Part shown: piece by piece, positions 1 through 8,140 of the stretch
Layout: each line of letters opens with the position of its first letter
Numbering within the stretch: the stretch's first letter is position 1
The notes under the pieces: generated by a model
What the model was told of the DNA's origin: nothing
Database searches by the model: none
What the model saw: only the letters and a program-made list of their open reading frames with translations
Translations under genes and position numbers: made by a program
DNA from: MGML01 sp034416335
Lineage (GTDB): Bacteria > Chloroflexota > Dehalococcoidia > Dehalococcoidales > UBA2162
DNA length: 64,000 bases
Direction: 5' to 3'
Assembly (NCBI GenBank): GCA_034416335.1
Contig: DAOULV010000022.1
Span: 162,890-226,889, forward strand

Positions 1-1
1 C

Positions 2-376
2 GATAATGTCTTTTATAACGAAGCCGACAGGAGTTTTCACGTCATCGATTTCGATGATGCTGTTTATCACTGGTTTGTTATGGATATAGAACAGGCAGTG
101 GACAGTATCACAGGCGATATGCCGTCCGAAAAGCACGCCGATGCAAAGGACCTGTTTCTCGAAGGATACCGTTCGGTAACATCTCTGGATGATAAGAATT
201 GCGAATTAATGCCTGTTTTCAGGAGGTATGCCAACCTTAACGGGTACGTCAGGATATTACGTTCCATCGAGAAGAAGTGGAAAAACGAACCGGAATGGAT
301 GCCCGAACTGCGTGAGAAGCTGTCGCAGAGTATGAAAAGCAGGAGTATAGATTTCGGAAAACCAATTTCCGTATAA
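2..376 (+). CDS. Phosphotransferase (APH-like kinase) family protein, C-terminal part
   Basis: The gene enters from the left edge, so its N-terminal lobe and catalytic HGD loop lie outside the window. The visible part opens with a DNVFYN stretch followed by VIDFDDAVYHWF. This fits the end of the catalytic loop and the metal-binding DFDD element of the aminoglycoside/choline/homoserine kinase-like superfamily, followed by the helical C-terminal domain. It ends at a TAA at 374-376. Such enzymes phosphorylate small hydroxylated substrates with ATP in the cytoplasm; the substrate cannot be told from this fragment. The family call is fairly secure and the specific function unknown. Confidence 0.6.
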   Translation, partial: DNVFYNEADRSFHVIDFDDAVYHWFVMDIEQAVDSITGDMPSEKHADAKDLFLEGYRSVTSLDDKNCELMPVFRRYANLNGYVRILRSIEKKWKNEPEWMPELREKLSQSMKSRSIDFGKPISV

Positions 377-395
377 TGGTCTGATACTCAAATGC

Positions 396-425
396 TTGCA
401 CAGGCGAACTGCCAAAGGATATAAT
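396..425 (+). promoter_or_regulatory. Sigma70-type promoter of tRNA-Cys
   Basis: TTGCAC at 396-401, an 18-nt spacer and a perfect TATAAT at 420-425 stand about 30 bp before the tRNA-Cys gene. Confidence 0.6.
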
Positions 426-454
426 AGGTCGGAAAAATCGATTTATATCAGTGA

Positions 455-529
455 GGCGACGTAGCCAAGTGGTAAGGCGGGGGTCTGCAAAACCTCTATT
501 CACCGGTTCGAATCCGGTCGTCGCCTCCA
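455..529 (+). tRNA. tRNA-Cys (anticodon GCA)
   Basis: A full cloverleaf can be drawn. Acceptor stem GGCGACG (455-461) pairs with CGTCGCC (519-525), the anticodon loop is CTGCAAA, the T arm contains TTCGAAT, and CCA is encoded at 527-529. The anticodon GCA reads UGC/UGU. No overlap with neighbouring genes. Confidence 0.95.
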
Positions 530-581
530 TTTGTTTCTGCGATATTTCACGTTGTTTGTAACCGGCATACTATAAAAACCA

Positions 582-1490
582 ATGGATACAGTAATCAGTG
601 TCGAGAACCTGAGGAAGACCTATGGCAAGACTGTTGCCGTCGAGGATATATCCTTCGAGGTAGCCGAAGGAGAGATATTCGGGCTGCTCGGTCCGAACGG
701 GGCCGGTAAAACGACGGCTGTCGAATGTCTGCAGGGCCTGCGTTCGCCGGATTCGGGTAAACTGCGGGTGCTGGGAATAGACCCCGTGACGAATATCGGG
801 GCATTGAGGCGGCGTATCGGCTCGCAACTCCAGGAAGCCGCACTCCCCGACCGTATTAAAGTGTGGGAAGCACTGGACCTTTTCGCGTCGCTGACACCCG
901 GCAGCGTGGACTGGAAGGAATTAATGGGACAATGGGGGCTTGCGGAGAAGAGTAAAGCCTCCTTCTCCAGCCTTTCGGGAGGGCAGCGCCAGCGCCTTTT
1001 CGTGGCGCTTTCGCTGGTTAACAGACCGGAACTGGTGTTTCTCGATGAAATGACAACGGGCCTGGACCCGGCTGCGCGCCACACTGCCTGGGACCTGATA
1101 AGGGCAATCAGGGAGCAGGGGACGACGGTACTGCTTGTCACACATTTTATGGACGAAGCGGAGCAGCTATGCGACCGCCTGGCGATAGTCGACCACGGAC
1201 GTATAGTTGCCACCGATACACCGCAGGGTCTTATTACCACCTATGCCGACAGGATTAAGGTGATTTTCAGCACTGATGTCGAAGATATTTCCTGGCTGGA
1301 CGCGTTACCTCAGGTAATCAGCGTCACCAGACGGGGACAGAGAGTCGAAGTCGAAGGCAGCGGAGCGGTACTGGCGGCTGTGGCAGCCGAACTGGTTGGT
1401 CACAGTATACTCCCCGCAGACCTCCGGGCGGAACAGCCGACACTCGAAGATGTATTTTTATCCATTACCGGCAGTAAGGTGCAGGACTAG
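582..1490 (+). CDS. ABC transporter ATP-binding protein (ABC-2 exporter type)
   Basis: This is the 302-aa nucleotide-binding subunit of a two-gene exporter. Walker A GPNGAGKT is near residue 38, the signature LSGGQRQR near 132, Walker B LVFLDE followed by a TGLD D-loop near 155, and the switch His lies in LLVTHF. A C-terminal extension of about 80 residues follows the NBD, as in CcmA/DrrA-like exporters for lipids, drugs or polyketides. The permease starts 9 bp after the stop, so the two are co-transcribed. No clear Shine-Dalgarno precedes the ATG. The substrate is unknown. Confidence 0.9.
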   Translation: MDTVISVENLRKTYGKTVAVEDISFEVAEGEIFGLLGPNGAGKTTAVECLQGLRSPDSGKLRVLGIDPVTNIGALRRRIGSQLQEAALPDRIKVWEALDLFASLTPGSVDWKELMGQWGLAEKSKASFSSLSGGQRQRLFVALSLVNRPELVFLDEMTTGLDPAARHTAWDLIRAIREQGTTVLLVTHFMDEAEQLCDRLAIVDHGRIVATDTPQGLITTYADRIKVIFSTDVEDISWLDALPQVISVTRRGQRVEVEGSGAVLAAVAAELVGHSILPADLRAEQPTLEDVFLSITGSKVQD

Positions 1491-1499
1491 GAAACTGTT

Positions 1500-2246
1500 A
1501 TGAGAACACTTCTTAAACTTACCTGGGTGGAGATGAAGCTCTTTATAAGGGAGCCGATGACGATGGTGTTTACCTTTGCCCTGCCGGTAATACTGGTACT
1601 GGTTATGGGAGGAGTTTTCGGCAATACGCCCGACCCGGAAGGTGCCATCTATCGCGGCGTCGGTCCGATGGACTATTACGTACCTGCTTATATCGGACTG
1701 ATAATTGCGTCCATAGGCCTGGTGTCAATGCCGGTACACCTGACCGGCTACCGGGAAAGGGGAGTGCTGCGGAGGCTCAAGGCTTCGTCCATTTCGATAT
1801 GGAGTATCTTCGGTTCTCAGGCGATAGTCAGCTTCGTTATTTCGATACTGGGAGGAATCCTGGTATTGGTGGTCTCGCTGGTGACATACCACGCCAGCCT
1901 GGCAGATATGCCGGGAATGTTCGTGCTTGCCTTCGTCATAAGCACTGTCTGTTTTGCATCGATAGGAATATTACTCGGTGCACTGTTCCCCACCACGCGC
2001 GCGGCACAGGGTATCGGACTGCTGCTTTTCTTTGTGATGATGATACTGTCCGGTGGAGGTCCGCCGAGAGAAGTAATGACAGAAGCGATGCATTACGTTG
2101 CCGATATTACACCTCTCCGCTACGTTATCCTCCTTTTACAGGACCCCTGGCTTGGTTTCGGCTGGGACATAAAGTCGATGTTTATCGTCCTGGGAATAAC
2201 CGCAGTCGCAACGATTCTGTCTTTACGCTTCTTCAGGTGGGAGTAG
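1500..2246 (+). CDS. ABC-2 type transporter permease
   Basis: A 248-aa integral membrane protein with about six hydrophobic segments. The N-terminal KLFIREPMTMVFTFALPVI element is typical of ABC-2 permeases (cytoplasmic REP motif before TM1), and the second half carries a conserved GGGPP loop before the last helices. It partners the upstream ATPase (9 bp away) in exporting an unknown substrate. It converges with the hydrolase gene, whose stop lies 12 bp downstream on the other strand; no terminator hairpin was seen between them. Confidence 0.88.
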   Translation: MRTLLKLTWVEMKLFIREPMTMVFTFALPVILVLVMGGVFGNTPDPEGAIYRGVGPMDYYVPAYIGLIIASIGLVSMPVHLTGYRERGVLRRLKASSISIWSIFGSQAIVSFVISILGGILVLVVSLVTYHASLADMPGMFVLAFVISTVCFASIGILLGALFPTTRAAQGIGLLLFFVMMILSGGGPPREVMTEAMHYVADITPLRYVILLLQDPWLGFGWDIKSMFIVLGITAVATILSLRFFRWE

Positions 2247-2258
2247 CCGGGGTGATTA

Positions 2259-4226
2259 CTATTTCGGAGAGAATGCGTCTATAGCCGGCATCAGCAGTTC
2301 ATCGTAATAGAACGCATGGTCGTCCGGTATACAGGTGAAGAATATCAGGTAGGTTATTCCTTCTCCCTCTGCCAGAGCTATATCGAAAATCATTTCGTGG
2401 ACTTCCTGCTGATAGATAGCCCACTCGAGGCCACCTGCAGTCCGTTCAGTAATTTTATCCGGGGTCTCGTCCAGCTCAAACGTATCATTCAGCATACCAA
2501 GTAAAGCATCGGGGTCCATGCCGGGAACAGCCTGCTGTACGATTGCCGTTATTCCAAGTCTGGAACGGGTATATGCACCGGGTGTCAGTTCAATCCAGTT
2601 TTCCGGATAAATCCCCTCGATACCGAACATGGTACTGGTGAACGGTACCATGTTTACATCGAGGACGATGAAATCCGGGCTTTCAGTATACAGTACACAG
2701 GTCCTGTCCGGTTCCTCCAGGGGATTATCGAGGAATTCCAGCGCTATATCCAGTGGACATCGTTCGCCCGACATAAGTACGTCATGCCCCAGACCGGCGA
2801 ATTCGAAGAAGTAGCTGTCAGTCAGCGTTTCGGAGACCAGTTTTCCCCACGAAGGAGGTGTAATGGGGTCGAATTCTCCGGCCAGAATCAGCGTGGGGAT
2901 GTCGCTGGAAACAGGCTCGTTTTCGACCGGATCGGGCGTGGTCTCAGTCCAGTAGTCACATATATTAAATAAGTATTCTCCCAGGCTGTCTTCCAGGTAA
3001 TCTTTTATCTCGGGGTAATTTTCCAGGGCGGTGGAAAGAGCCTCCGGATTGCTGAAAGGAAGTTCCTCACTGCACTGTACGGAGTAGTACATACCTGTAC
3101 TCCTGAGTTCGATATTCAGAAGGTTCGAGCCTACAAGAAGAGCCAGTGTGTCATATTTACCGTCTCTGGTGTCAAAAATAACTTTAGGTACCAGAGGGAT
3201 AATCTCGGTCGAATATAATGTCGATATTATGAAGTTAAAAAAGTTGTCGCCGGTCATCAGCACGTCGTAGGACTTACCTTTCAGGGGGTGGATCACCGTG
3301 AATTCAGCCGGTGAATCGTTAAGCTGGTCTATCGTATCAAACAAAGCCTTTTCCAGTTGGGGGTATGCTTTATCGGCTGCAGGGTCGTCGGCGCAGGTGT
3401 CAAATAAAACGCTGAGCGCCCTGTCGAAGGTTGACGGCATTTCCGCGTATAAATCCGCCTGCAGGGGAACGGTGGAGTTAAGGATAACGCTCCTGATGCC
3501 TTCCGGATAGTCACGCATAGCTGTTAACGCAAGGCGGGTCCCGTAGGAAATACCGAACAGGTTCCATTTGTCATAACCCAGAGCCAGACGAAGGTCGTTG
3601 AGGTCGGCGGCGCTTTCAACGCTGTTATATGCCGAGAGGTTAATGCCCTGCCCTTTCAGACGTTCGTAACACTCACGGGTTGCTTCGCTTTCCAGCGCGA
3701 TCGATTCTCCACTTTCGAGTTCCTGGTCTAGTACTTCGTAGGCCAGTTCGATAAGTTCGGGACATTCCAGAGACGGTTCGGAATATCCGGTACCGCGCTG
3801 GTCGAATATTATCAGGTCGCGGTTGGCTGTCAGCGGTGCAAATCGTGTTTCAAACACCAGGGAAGCCGATTCGAGAGCGTGTTCGCCGGGACCGCCTGCG
3901 AGGTAAACGATAGGGTCAGGTTTAGGATTACTGGCATTGGACCTGAATATGGCGAACTTAATCTTTACCTTGTTTCCATCGGGTTGACTGCGGTCTTCCG
4001 GAACTGTCAGGGAGCCGCATTCTACATCTACCCCCCGGGGGACGGGAAACGGGCAGTCAATGGTTTCATATTCGGGAATTGCGTAATCCTGTTGGGACGA
4101 TACCGATTCTTTTTCATCCTGCCCGGTTGTTATTTTTTCCTCGGCTTTTTTCCCGCCGCAGGATACCAGCAGTACGGTGAATACCAGCAGGAAGCTTACC
4201 AGCAGCCTGAGTGATTTTATGATCAT
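2259..4226 (-). CDS. Secreted lipoprotein alpha/beta hydrolase (TAP/proline iminopeptidase-like)
   Basis: 655 aa. The N-terminus is a lipoprotein signal peptide ending in the lipobox LVSC, so the enzyme is probably membrane-anchored outside the cytoplasm. The hydrolase core shows the oxyanion-hole motif AGGPGEHAL and nucleophile elbow GISYGTRLA. The acid lies in AGEFDPITPP and the catalytic His in GLGHDVL. This is the layout of tripeptidyl aminopeptidase (TAP-like) hydrolases, which clip N-terminal residues from peptides. About 130 extra C-terminal residues follow the hydrolase and resemble no domain I can name. The MFS gene starts upstream on the same strand after a 104-bp gap. Confidence 0.85.
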   Translation of the reverse strand: MIIKSLRLLVSFLLVFTVLLVSCGGKKAEEKITTGQDEKESVSSQQDYAIPEYETIDCPFPVPRGVDVECGSLTVPEDRSQPDGNKVKIKFAIFRSNASNPKPDPIVYLAGGPGEHALESASLVFETRFAPLTANRDLIIFDQRGTGYSEPSLECPELIELAYEVLDQELESGESIALESEATRECYERLKGQGINLSAYNSVESAADLNDLRLALGYDKWNLFGISYGTRLALTAMRDYPEGIRSVILNSTVPLQADLYAEMPSTFDRALSVLFDTCADDPAADKAYPQLEKALFDTIDQLNDSPAEFTVIHPLKGKSYDVLMTGDNFFNFIISTLYSTEIIPLVPKVIFDTRDGKYDTLALLVGSNLLNIELRSTGMYYSVQCSEELPFSNPEALSTALENYPEIKDYLEDSLGEYLFNICDYWTETTPDPVENEPVSSDIPTLILAGEFDPITPPSWGKLVSETLTDSYFFEFAGLGHDVLMSGERCPLDIALEFLDNPLEEPDRTCVLYTESPDFIVLDVNMVPFTSTMFGIEGIYPENWIELTPGAYTRSRLGITAIVQQAVPGMDPDALLGMLNDTFELDETPDKITERTAGGLEWAIYQQEVHEMIFDIALAEGEGITYLIFFTCIPDDHAFYYDELLMPAIDAFSPK

Positions 4227-4330
4227 AGGTCGAGTCCTTTCAGGATACGAAGTGGTTAATGTTGGTTTGCGAACAATATTCCGTTTCAGTATAGTGAGTG
4301 GTCAATGTGATGTCAACGTAAACCACAAAT

Positions 4331-5548
4331 TTAAATACCTCTCCTGACTCTTCTTCCCCACCAGAAGAAACCGGCGGCAGCGATAAATCCGAAGGCGGCA
4401 ATCGGCACCCAGACAAGATTGGGAGTGTCCGTGAAGGTATCGAGCAGGATACCTCCCACCAGCGGGGCTACCGACATACCTATTGTCTCGCTCCAGCCGA
4501 AGAAGCCCATATACCTCCCTCTTTTATCTTCGGGTGCCAGTTCACCTACCACCGCCGTGGCAACCGGAGAGAACGTTATCTCTCCCATGGTTACGATTAT
4601 CATGGCCGTAACCGCCCAGCCGAAGCTGCCGGTCCAGCCCATGTAAAGCCATCCTATTACGTAAAGCAGGCTGCCAAACACCAGCACATTCGCTTTTCTG
4701 AGCCTGCCGGTAACGAGAGCGACAGGGTACTGGAAGAGGACGACGAAGAGTCCGTTGATGGTAAGCAGAAGCCCGTACTGGGACGTCGAGAATCCGATGC
4801 GGTCGACCGTGAAAACGGAGAGCGTGCTTCCCAGGTGCGCCATACAGAGGAAAACCAGAAGACAGAAACCGGTAAACAGGACAAAGGTTTTGTTGCCGGC
4901 TGCGGAGAATATACTGCGGATATCCATGCGTCCGGGAGTCCTTCCCTGGGATTCCCTGAGGAAGAACAGGATTATAAAGAGAGCGATTGTATTCATCAGG
5001 ACGGCGACGGCGAAGAGCCAGGCGTAGGAGAGGAAGGTGGCCAGATAGCCGCCGAGGGCGGGACCGGACGCCCAGCCGAGATTCCGTCCGACGCGGAGTA
5101 ATCCGTAAGTCTCCGTCAGTTTTTCTCTCCCGGAGAGGTCGACCACCATTGCCGAAAGTGCCGGTCTGGCCGTTATCCCGGCTGCCCTGCCGATGACATA
5201 TACGACCAGTATTAACCAGACGGGGGCGGAATACAGTATCATCACTATCATACCGGTGTTATTAAGGATGTTTAGGCTCATCGATATGAGTATGATTTTC
5301 TTACGCCCGTACCTGTCGGAAAGATACCCCCCGATCATTTGCGTAACCGCCGAGATAAGCCCGCTGGCGAGGAAGGCGGTTCCGACCAGCGTCATGGTGA
5401 CGCCGCGTTCCTGATAGAGGTACAGGGAGAGGAAAGGGACGCAGGTAGAGAAGCCGGCAGCGTTGATAAGGTCGATTAGTGTAAGTGTCCATATCCCCTT
5501 ATCGAACCGGCTGAAAATACTGCGGGTGAAATCAGGCGATAGGCGCAT
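4331..5548 (-). CDS. Major facilitator superfamily transporter
   Basis: 405 aa with about 12 hydrophobic helices. The loop between TM2 and TM3 carries the MFS signature GGYLSDRYGRKKI, and the C-terminal half has the related GRLRK loop. The protein is most like drug or small-molecule efflux members of the DHA1 type, but the substrate cannot be read from sequence. It sits between the methyltransferase pair and the secreted hydrolase on the same strand, with gaps of about 100 bp on each side, so an operon is possible but not required. Confidence 0.85.
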   Translation of the reverse strand: MRLSPDFTRSIFSRFDKGIWTLTLIDLINAAGFSTCVPFLSLYLYQERGVTMTLVGTAFLASGLISAVTQMIGGYLSDRYGRKKIILISMSLNILNNTGMIVMILYSAPVWLILVVYVIGRAAGITARPALSAMVVDLSGREKLTETYGLLRVGRNLGWASGPALGGYLATFLSYAWLFAVAVLMNTIALFIILFFLRESQGRTPGRMDIRSIFSAAGNKTFVLFTGFCLLVFLCMAHLGSTLSVFTVDRIGFSTSQYGLLLTINGLFVVLFQYPVALVTGRLRKANVLVFGSLLYVIGWLYMGWTGSFGWAVTAMIIVTMGEITFSPVATAVVGELAPEDKRGRYMGFFGWSETIGMSVAPLVGGILLDTFTDTPNLVWVPIAAFGFIAAAGFFWWGRRVRRGI

Positions 5549-5613
5549 AAGTGTAGATTCTTTTCATTTCTGCTTTAGAGTATTATACACGGATAGAGGA
5601 TAAAATATTCGCT

Positions 5614-5646
5614 TTGCCACGCCACGATATTATCGTGGCGTGGCAA
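5614..5646. repeat. Perfect 16-bp inverted repeat (TTGCCACG... hairpin)
   Basis: A 16-nt arm at 5614-5629 is mirrored perfectly at 5631-5646 around one base. The arm ends in TTGCCACG, the same end motif as the CATTGCGAG...CGTGGCAATCTC short repeats elsewhere in the window, so it is probably a minimal member of that family. It lies between the stop of one methyltransferase gene and the MFS gene start and may also act as a weak transcript end. Confidence 0.6.
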
Positions 5647-5661
5647 TCACGAATGAATATG

Positions 5662-6411
5662 TTATTTATATCCGACAGTTATAAGCTGCCTTGCCGTCTG
5701 GTTATAGGGATTGCCGTCCAGGTCGCCGAAAAGTTCAACTCCGCTGAAGCCGCAGTCTTTGAGAAGAGCAATCATTTCAGTTCCGGCGTAAAGCCGGTGT
5801 GTAACCTCGCCCTCCTTGCGTTCGTTGCCGTCGATAAGTATCCAGCGATTCCACATCCAGCTCCAGTTATTTCGAGCCTCCCTTTCCTGGAGCCAGATGA
5901 CCCCGTCTGTTTCAGTCCAGCCGCGCTCCTGGAATATTCTGGCCAGTGTCTCCTTGCCGTGTGTCTGCATAACCAGCTTGCCGCCGGGTTTCAGCGAAGT
6001 ACACGCATTCAAAATTACCTGCCTGTCTTCTTCAGGGTCTTCGAAATAGCTCCATGAAGTGTACATGCTTATAACGCAGTCGAAGGAATCAGGTCGAACG
6101 AATCTCCGCATATCATCCTGAAGGAACTCGATATCCAGTTTTTCTTCACCGGCTTTTTCCCGGGCCTGCTTAAGGTAGTTCGAGGTGCGGTCGACGCCGG
6201 TCACCCGGAATCCGCGACGAGCCAGTTCGAGTGAACACCGCCCGACACCGCAGCAGAGGTCGAGGACGGAAGCGCCGGGTTCCAGTCCTGTCAGGATTGT
6301 TACCTTCTCCATTTCCTCTTTAGCGGCGGCTATCTTTTCGGGGATAAACATCAAGGGCCCCCATGTTTCCCAGAACGAGTCATCCTCGTGCCAGGGTTTT
6401 GTCTTATCCAT
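5662..6411 (-). CDS. Class I SAM-dependent methyltransferase
   Basis: 249 aa. Motif I is VLDLCCGVGR near residue 50, the acidic residue after strand 2 lies in VTGVDRT, and the post-strand-4 region reads FDCVISMYTS. This is a Rossmann-fold methyltransferase of the Methyltransf_11/25 kind acting on an unknown small molecule in the cytoplasm. It follows another class I methyltransferase by 17 bp on the same strand. The two share fold and length but differ in sequence, so they are probably consecutive enzymes or a diverged pair rather than a recent duplication. Confidence 0.85.
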   Translation of the reverse strand: MDKTKPWHEDDSFWETWGPLMFIPEKIAAAKEEMEKVTILTGLEPGASVLDLCCGVGRCSLELARRGFRVTGVDRTSNYLKQAREKAGEEKLDIEFLQDDMRRFVRPDSFDCVISMYTSWSYFEDPEEDRQVILNACTSLKPGGKLVMQTHGKETLARIFQERGWTETDGVIWLQEREARNNWSWMWNRWILIDGNERKEGEVTHRLYAGTEMIALLKDCGFSGVELFGDLDGNPYNQTARQLITVGYK

Positions 6412-6428
6412 TATTACCTCCGTAAGTA

Positions 6429-7181
6429 TTATTTGTTTATTATCCAGACCATTTCCTGGTTAATCGATTCAAGCGGCTGGTAATCGAACCCGCCGTAAAC
6501 CTGCCAAGCGGAAAATCCCGCCAGCCTCAGCATAAGTTCGAATTCGCGTTTGTAGATGTAAGCCAGCTCCGCCTTGAATCGCGATACCTTTCTGCCGTCC
6601 TGTTTCCAGGTGAATTCGGTGACGATCACCTGGTCGGGTTCACTGACGAAATCCGACCAGGTAACAAGCTCCATTCCTTCAACCGGCTTAACCAGGGGCC
6701 TGCCGGTCTCTTTTCCGTAATTGCTGCCTATAACATGCCGGCTGGGGTAGAAGAAATTCATTACCAGCCGGCCGTTATCGGCAAGGTGTTTCCGGCAGCA
6801 CTCCAGTGTGGATAACTGGTCTTCGGTGGTGACGTTATGGAGGAACGACCGTGCCGGGATGATTATCATCTCGAAGGTGTCGTCAAGGCTGAAATTCCTC
6901 ATATCTGCCTGGTATACATCGGGTGTAAGGTTCATCTCATCTGCTTTCTTCCTGAGTCCGTCCAGCATTTGTTGCGAAATGTCGATGCCGTGAATATCGA
7001 TTCCGGCCCGGAGTAATTCCAGGTAGACTCTGCCGCTGCCGCAGGCGACTTCGAGCACCTTACCCCCGGCTTCTTTTGTTATGCTCGTGTAGAAGGGGAT
7101 ATCTCCGAAATTAGCCCCGAAAGTGAGATCATAGTACTCCGGGTCATAGCCTTCGAACTTTCCAGATTTCCTGTTAACCAT
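6429..7181 (-). CDS. Class I SAM-dependent methyltransferase
   Basis: 250 aa. Motif I VLEVACGSGR is near residue 42, then IHGIDIS for the SAM-ribose acid and a FSLDDTFEMIIIPARS stretch for motif IV. A good Shine-Dalgarno (AAGGAGG) stands 6 bp before the ATG. It is the first gene of a two-methyltransferase unit. Its 5' region contains a terminator-type hairpin directly ahead of the ribosome site and a further structured element upstream, so expression may be controlled by attenuation. Substrate unknown. Confidence 0.85.
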   Translation of the reverse strand: MVNRKSGKFEGYDPEYYDLTFGANFGDIPFYTSITKEAGGKVLEVACGSGRVYLELLRAGIDIHGIDISQQMLDGLRKKADEMNLTPDVYQADMRNFSLDDTFEMIIIPARSFLHNVTTEDQLSTLECCRKHLADNGRLVMNFFYPSRHVIGSNYGKETGRPLVKPVEGMELVTWSDFVSEPDQVIVTEFTWKQDGRKVSRFKAELAYIYKREFELMLRLAGFSAWQVYGGFDYQPLESINQEMVWIINK

Positions 7182-7222
7182 ATATTCCTCCTTGAATTTA
7201 TTGCTTTTCGTGAAAAGAAAAA

Positions 7223-7246
7223 GCCCGGGATTTCTGCTTCCCGGGC
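7223..7246 (-). terminator. Terminator-type hairpin in the leader of the methyltransferase operon
   Basis: On the minus strand an 8-bp perfect stem (GCCCGGGA/TCCCGGGC) with an 8-nt loop is followed by a TTTTTCTTTT tract. It lies 40 bp before the ATG at 7181, that is inside the leader rather than after a gene, which is the position of an attenuator or riboswitch expression platform. Confidence 0.75.
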
Positions 7247-7295
7247 CCGGTTTTGTTTCTTTTCAGTTGAGTGGTTTTCTAAGTCAGGTGTAGTA

Positions 7296-7370
7296 ACTGG
7301 AAACGCACCAGACCCGGCGAAGGGCTCTTGCCGGTAATAACGATGGCTGTATGAGACTGTGCGTTCCAGT
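7296..7370 (-). ncRNA. Candidate structured leader RNA (unassigned riboswitch-like element)
   Basis: A closing stem of 12 bp with one bulged base joins 7296-7308 to 7359-7370 (ACTGGAA...CGCAC with GTGCG...TTCCAGT). Two more pairs follow a bulge. Inside is a 5-bp hairpin at 7314-7318/7330-7334. About 50 nt further downstream on the minus strand comes the terminator hairpin, then the ribosome site of a methyltransferase gene. I compared it by eye with cobalamin, TPP, c-di-GMP, SAM, THF, ZTP and ykkC core motifs and found no match. Strand and function are inferred from the position of the terminator; a stand-alone small RNA is possible. Confidence 0.45.
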
Positions 7371-7496
7371 AGTGTTTATTCATTTTCAACGATTTTCCGG
7401 GTTCTATTCAGGTGATTGAATTATATGACGGATATCGTGGGCTGTCAATATGGTCTTCTCGTCATTGCGAAGAGTGACGGATAATTTCAGCCGCCA

Positions 7497-7592
7497 CTGT
7501 CATTGCGAGGAGTCCGCCTGTGGCGAACGACGTGGCAATCTCTATTTACGAACCTGGAGATTGCTTCGACCACCTCCGGTGGACTCGCAATA
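7497..7592. repeat. Short palindromic repeat pair (CATTGCGAGGAG...GTGGCAATCTC)
   Basis: One copy runs forward from GTCATTGCGAGGAGTCCGCC to GTGGCAATCTC, and a diverged copy runs in reverse from GAGATTGCTTCG to CTCGCAATAAC, giving a large hairpin. Related copies occur at 7743-7790, about 21048-21195 and 40205-40345. None encodes a protein. Confidence 0.7.
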
Positions 7593-7604
7593 ACACATTC
7601 TTTT

Positions 7605-7725
7605 GTCATTCCGTGCTTGACACGGGATCCAGAAATCTTGAGGAGATGAAATTCAACGTTAACCCGGGAGATGTATCTGCTGTCGAGGTATTCTGGATTC
7701 CCGCCTGCGCTGGAATGACAGAGCC
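7605..7725. repeat. Intergenic repeat bounded by GTCATTCC...GGATCCAG and TGGATTCCCGCC...GGAATGAC
   Basis: The left end (GTCATTCCGTGCTTGACACG, then GGATCCAG) and the right end (TGGATTCCCGCCTGCGC, then TGGAATGACAG) are rough mirror images. Related ends recur at 15545-15575 and 15632-15662. It is a non-coding dispersed element. Confidence 0.55.
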
Positions 7726-7742
7726 GCAATGTGCCCCACCAC

Positions 7743-7793
7743 TGTCATTGCGAGGAGTCCGCCTGTGGCGGACGACGTGGCAATCTCTACAAA
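7743..7793 (+). repeat. Short palindromic repeat (CATTGCGAGGAG...GTGGCAATCTC), second copy
   Basis: Almost identical to the forward half of the pair at 7497. Here the inner TCCGCC...GGCGGA arms are intact, so the copy folds into a compact hairpin. Confidence 0.65.
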
Positions 7794-7832
7794 TGTATTC
7801 TGTTCCTCCATTTTATCCTCTCCCCCTGTCAT

Positions 7833-7876
7833 GAAGCACGCCCCTCTCCTTACAAATAAGGAAAGGGGGTTCTTCG
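7833..7876. repeat. GAAGCAC...CCCCTCTCC hairpin repeat
   Basis: GAAGCACGCCCCTCTCC, a short spacer and GGAAAGGGGGTTCTTC form an imperfect hairpin. The same element with a shorter loop lies at 15327-15366. The rest of the 7182-8026 gap holds the leader RNA, the repeats listed and the tRNA promoter; I see no gene in it. Confidence 0.5.
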
Positions 7877-7988
7877 AAAATAGGACATTTTGCAGAGGAC
7901 GTTTATTTGTTAAAGAGATGGATAGAACCTCGATGTGAATAGAGGGCGTGGGAAGGAAAAGGATGGGAGAGTGTATGACCGTGCATAC

Positions 7989-8017
7989 TTGACTGTACAG
8001 GCGGCACTGACTACAAT
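7989..8017 (+). promoter_or_regulatory. Sigma70-type promoter of tRNA-Leu
   Basis: TTGACT at 7989-7994, a 17-nt spacer and TACAAT at 8012-8017, ending 9 bp before the tRNA. Confidence 0.6.
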
Positions 8018-8026
8018 ATCAGGCAG

Positions 8027-8111
8027 GCCGGGATGGCGGAATTGGCAGACGCAGCGGACTTAAAATCCGCCGCCGCAAGGCTTGTGGGTTCGAGTCCCTC
8101 TCCCGGCACCA
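8027..8111 (+). tRNA. tRNA-Leu (anticodon TAA)
   Basis: Class II tRNA with a long variable arm. Acceptor GCCGGGA (8027-8033) pairs with TCCCGGC (8101-8107). The anticodon stem GCGGA/TCCGC encloses loop CTTAAAA, the T loop reads TTCGAGT, and CCA is encoded at 8109-8111. It is the intact member of a series; two decayed copies lie downstream on the same strand. Confidence 0.95.
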
Positions 8112-8140
8112 CGCAGACCTGGCAAAAAGCGGGTGATTCG

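Noticed and set aside
620..1240. 206-codon minus-strand frame opposite the ABC ATPase gene
   Set aside because: Antisense shadow of a gene with clear Walker and signature motifs; the product is low-complexity Ser/Arg-rich.
8033..8140. N-terminal extension of the glycosylase frame through tRNA-Leu (MAELADAADLKSAAARL...)
   Set aside because: These codons are the tRNA gene itself; the frame is open by chance and the family start fits the ATG at 8141.
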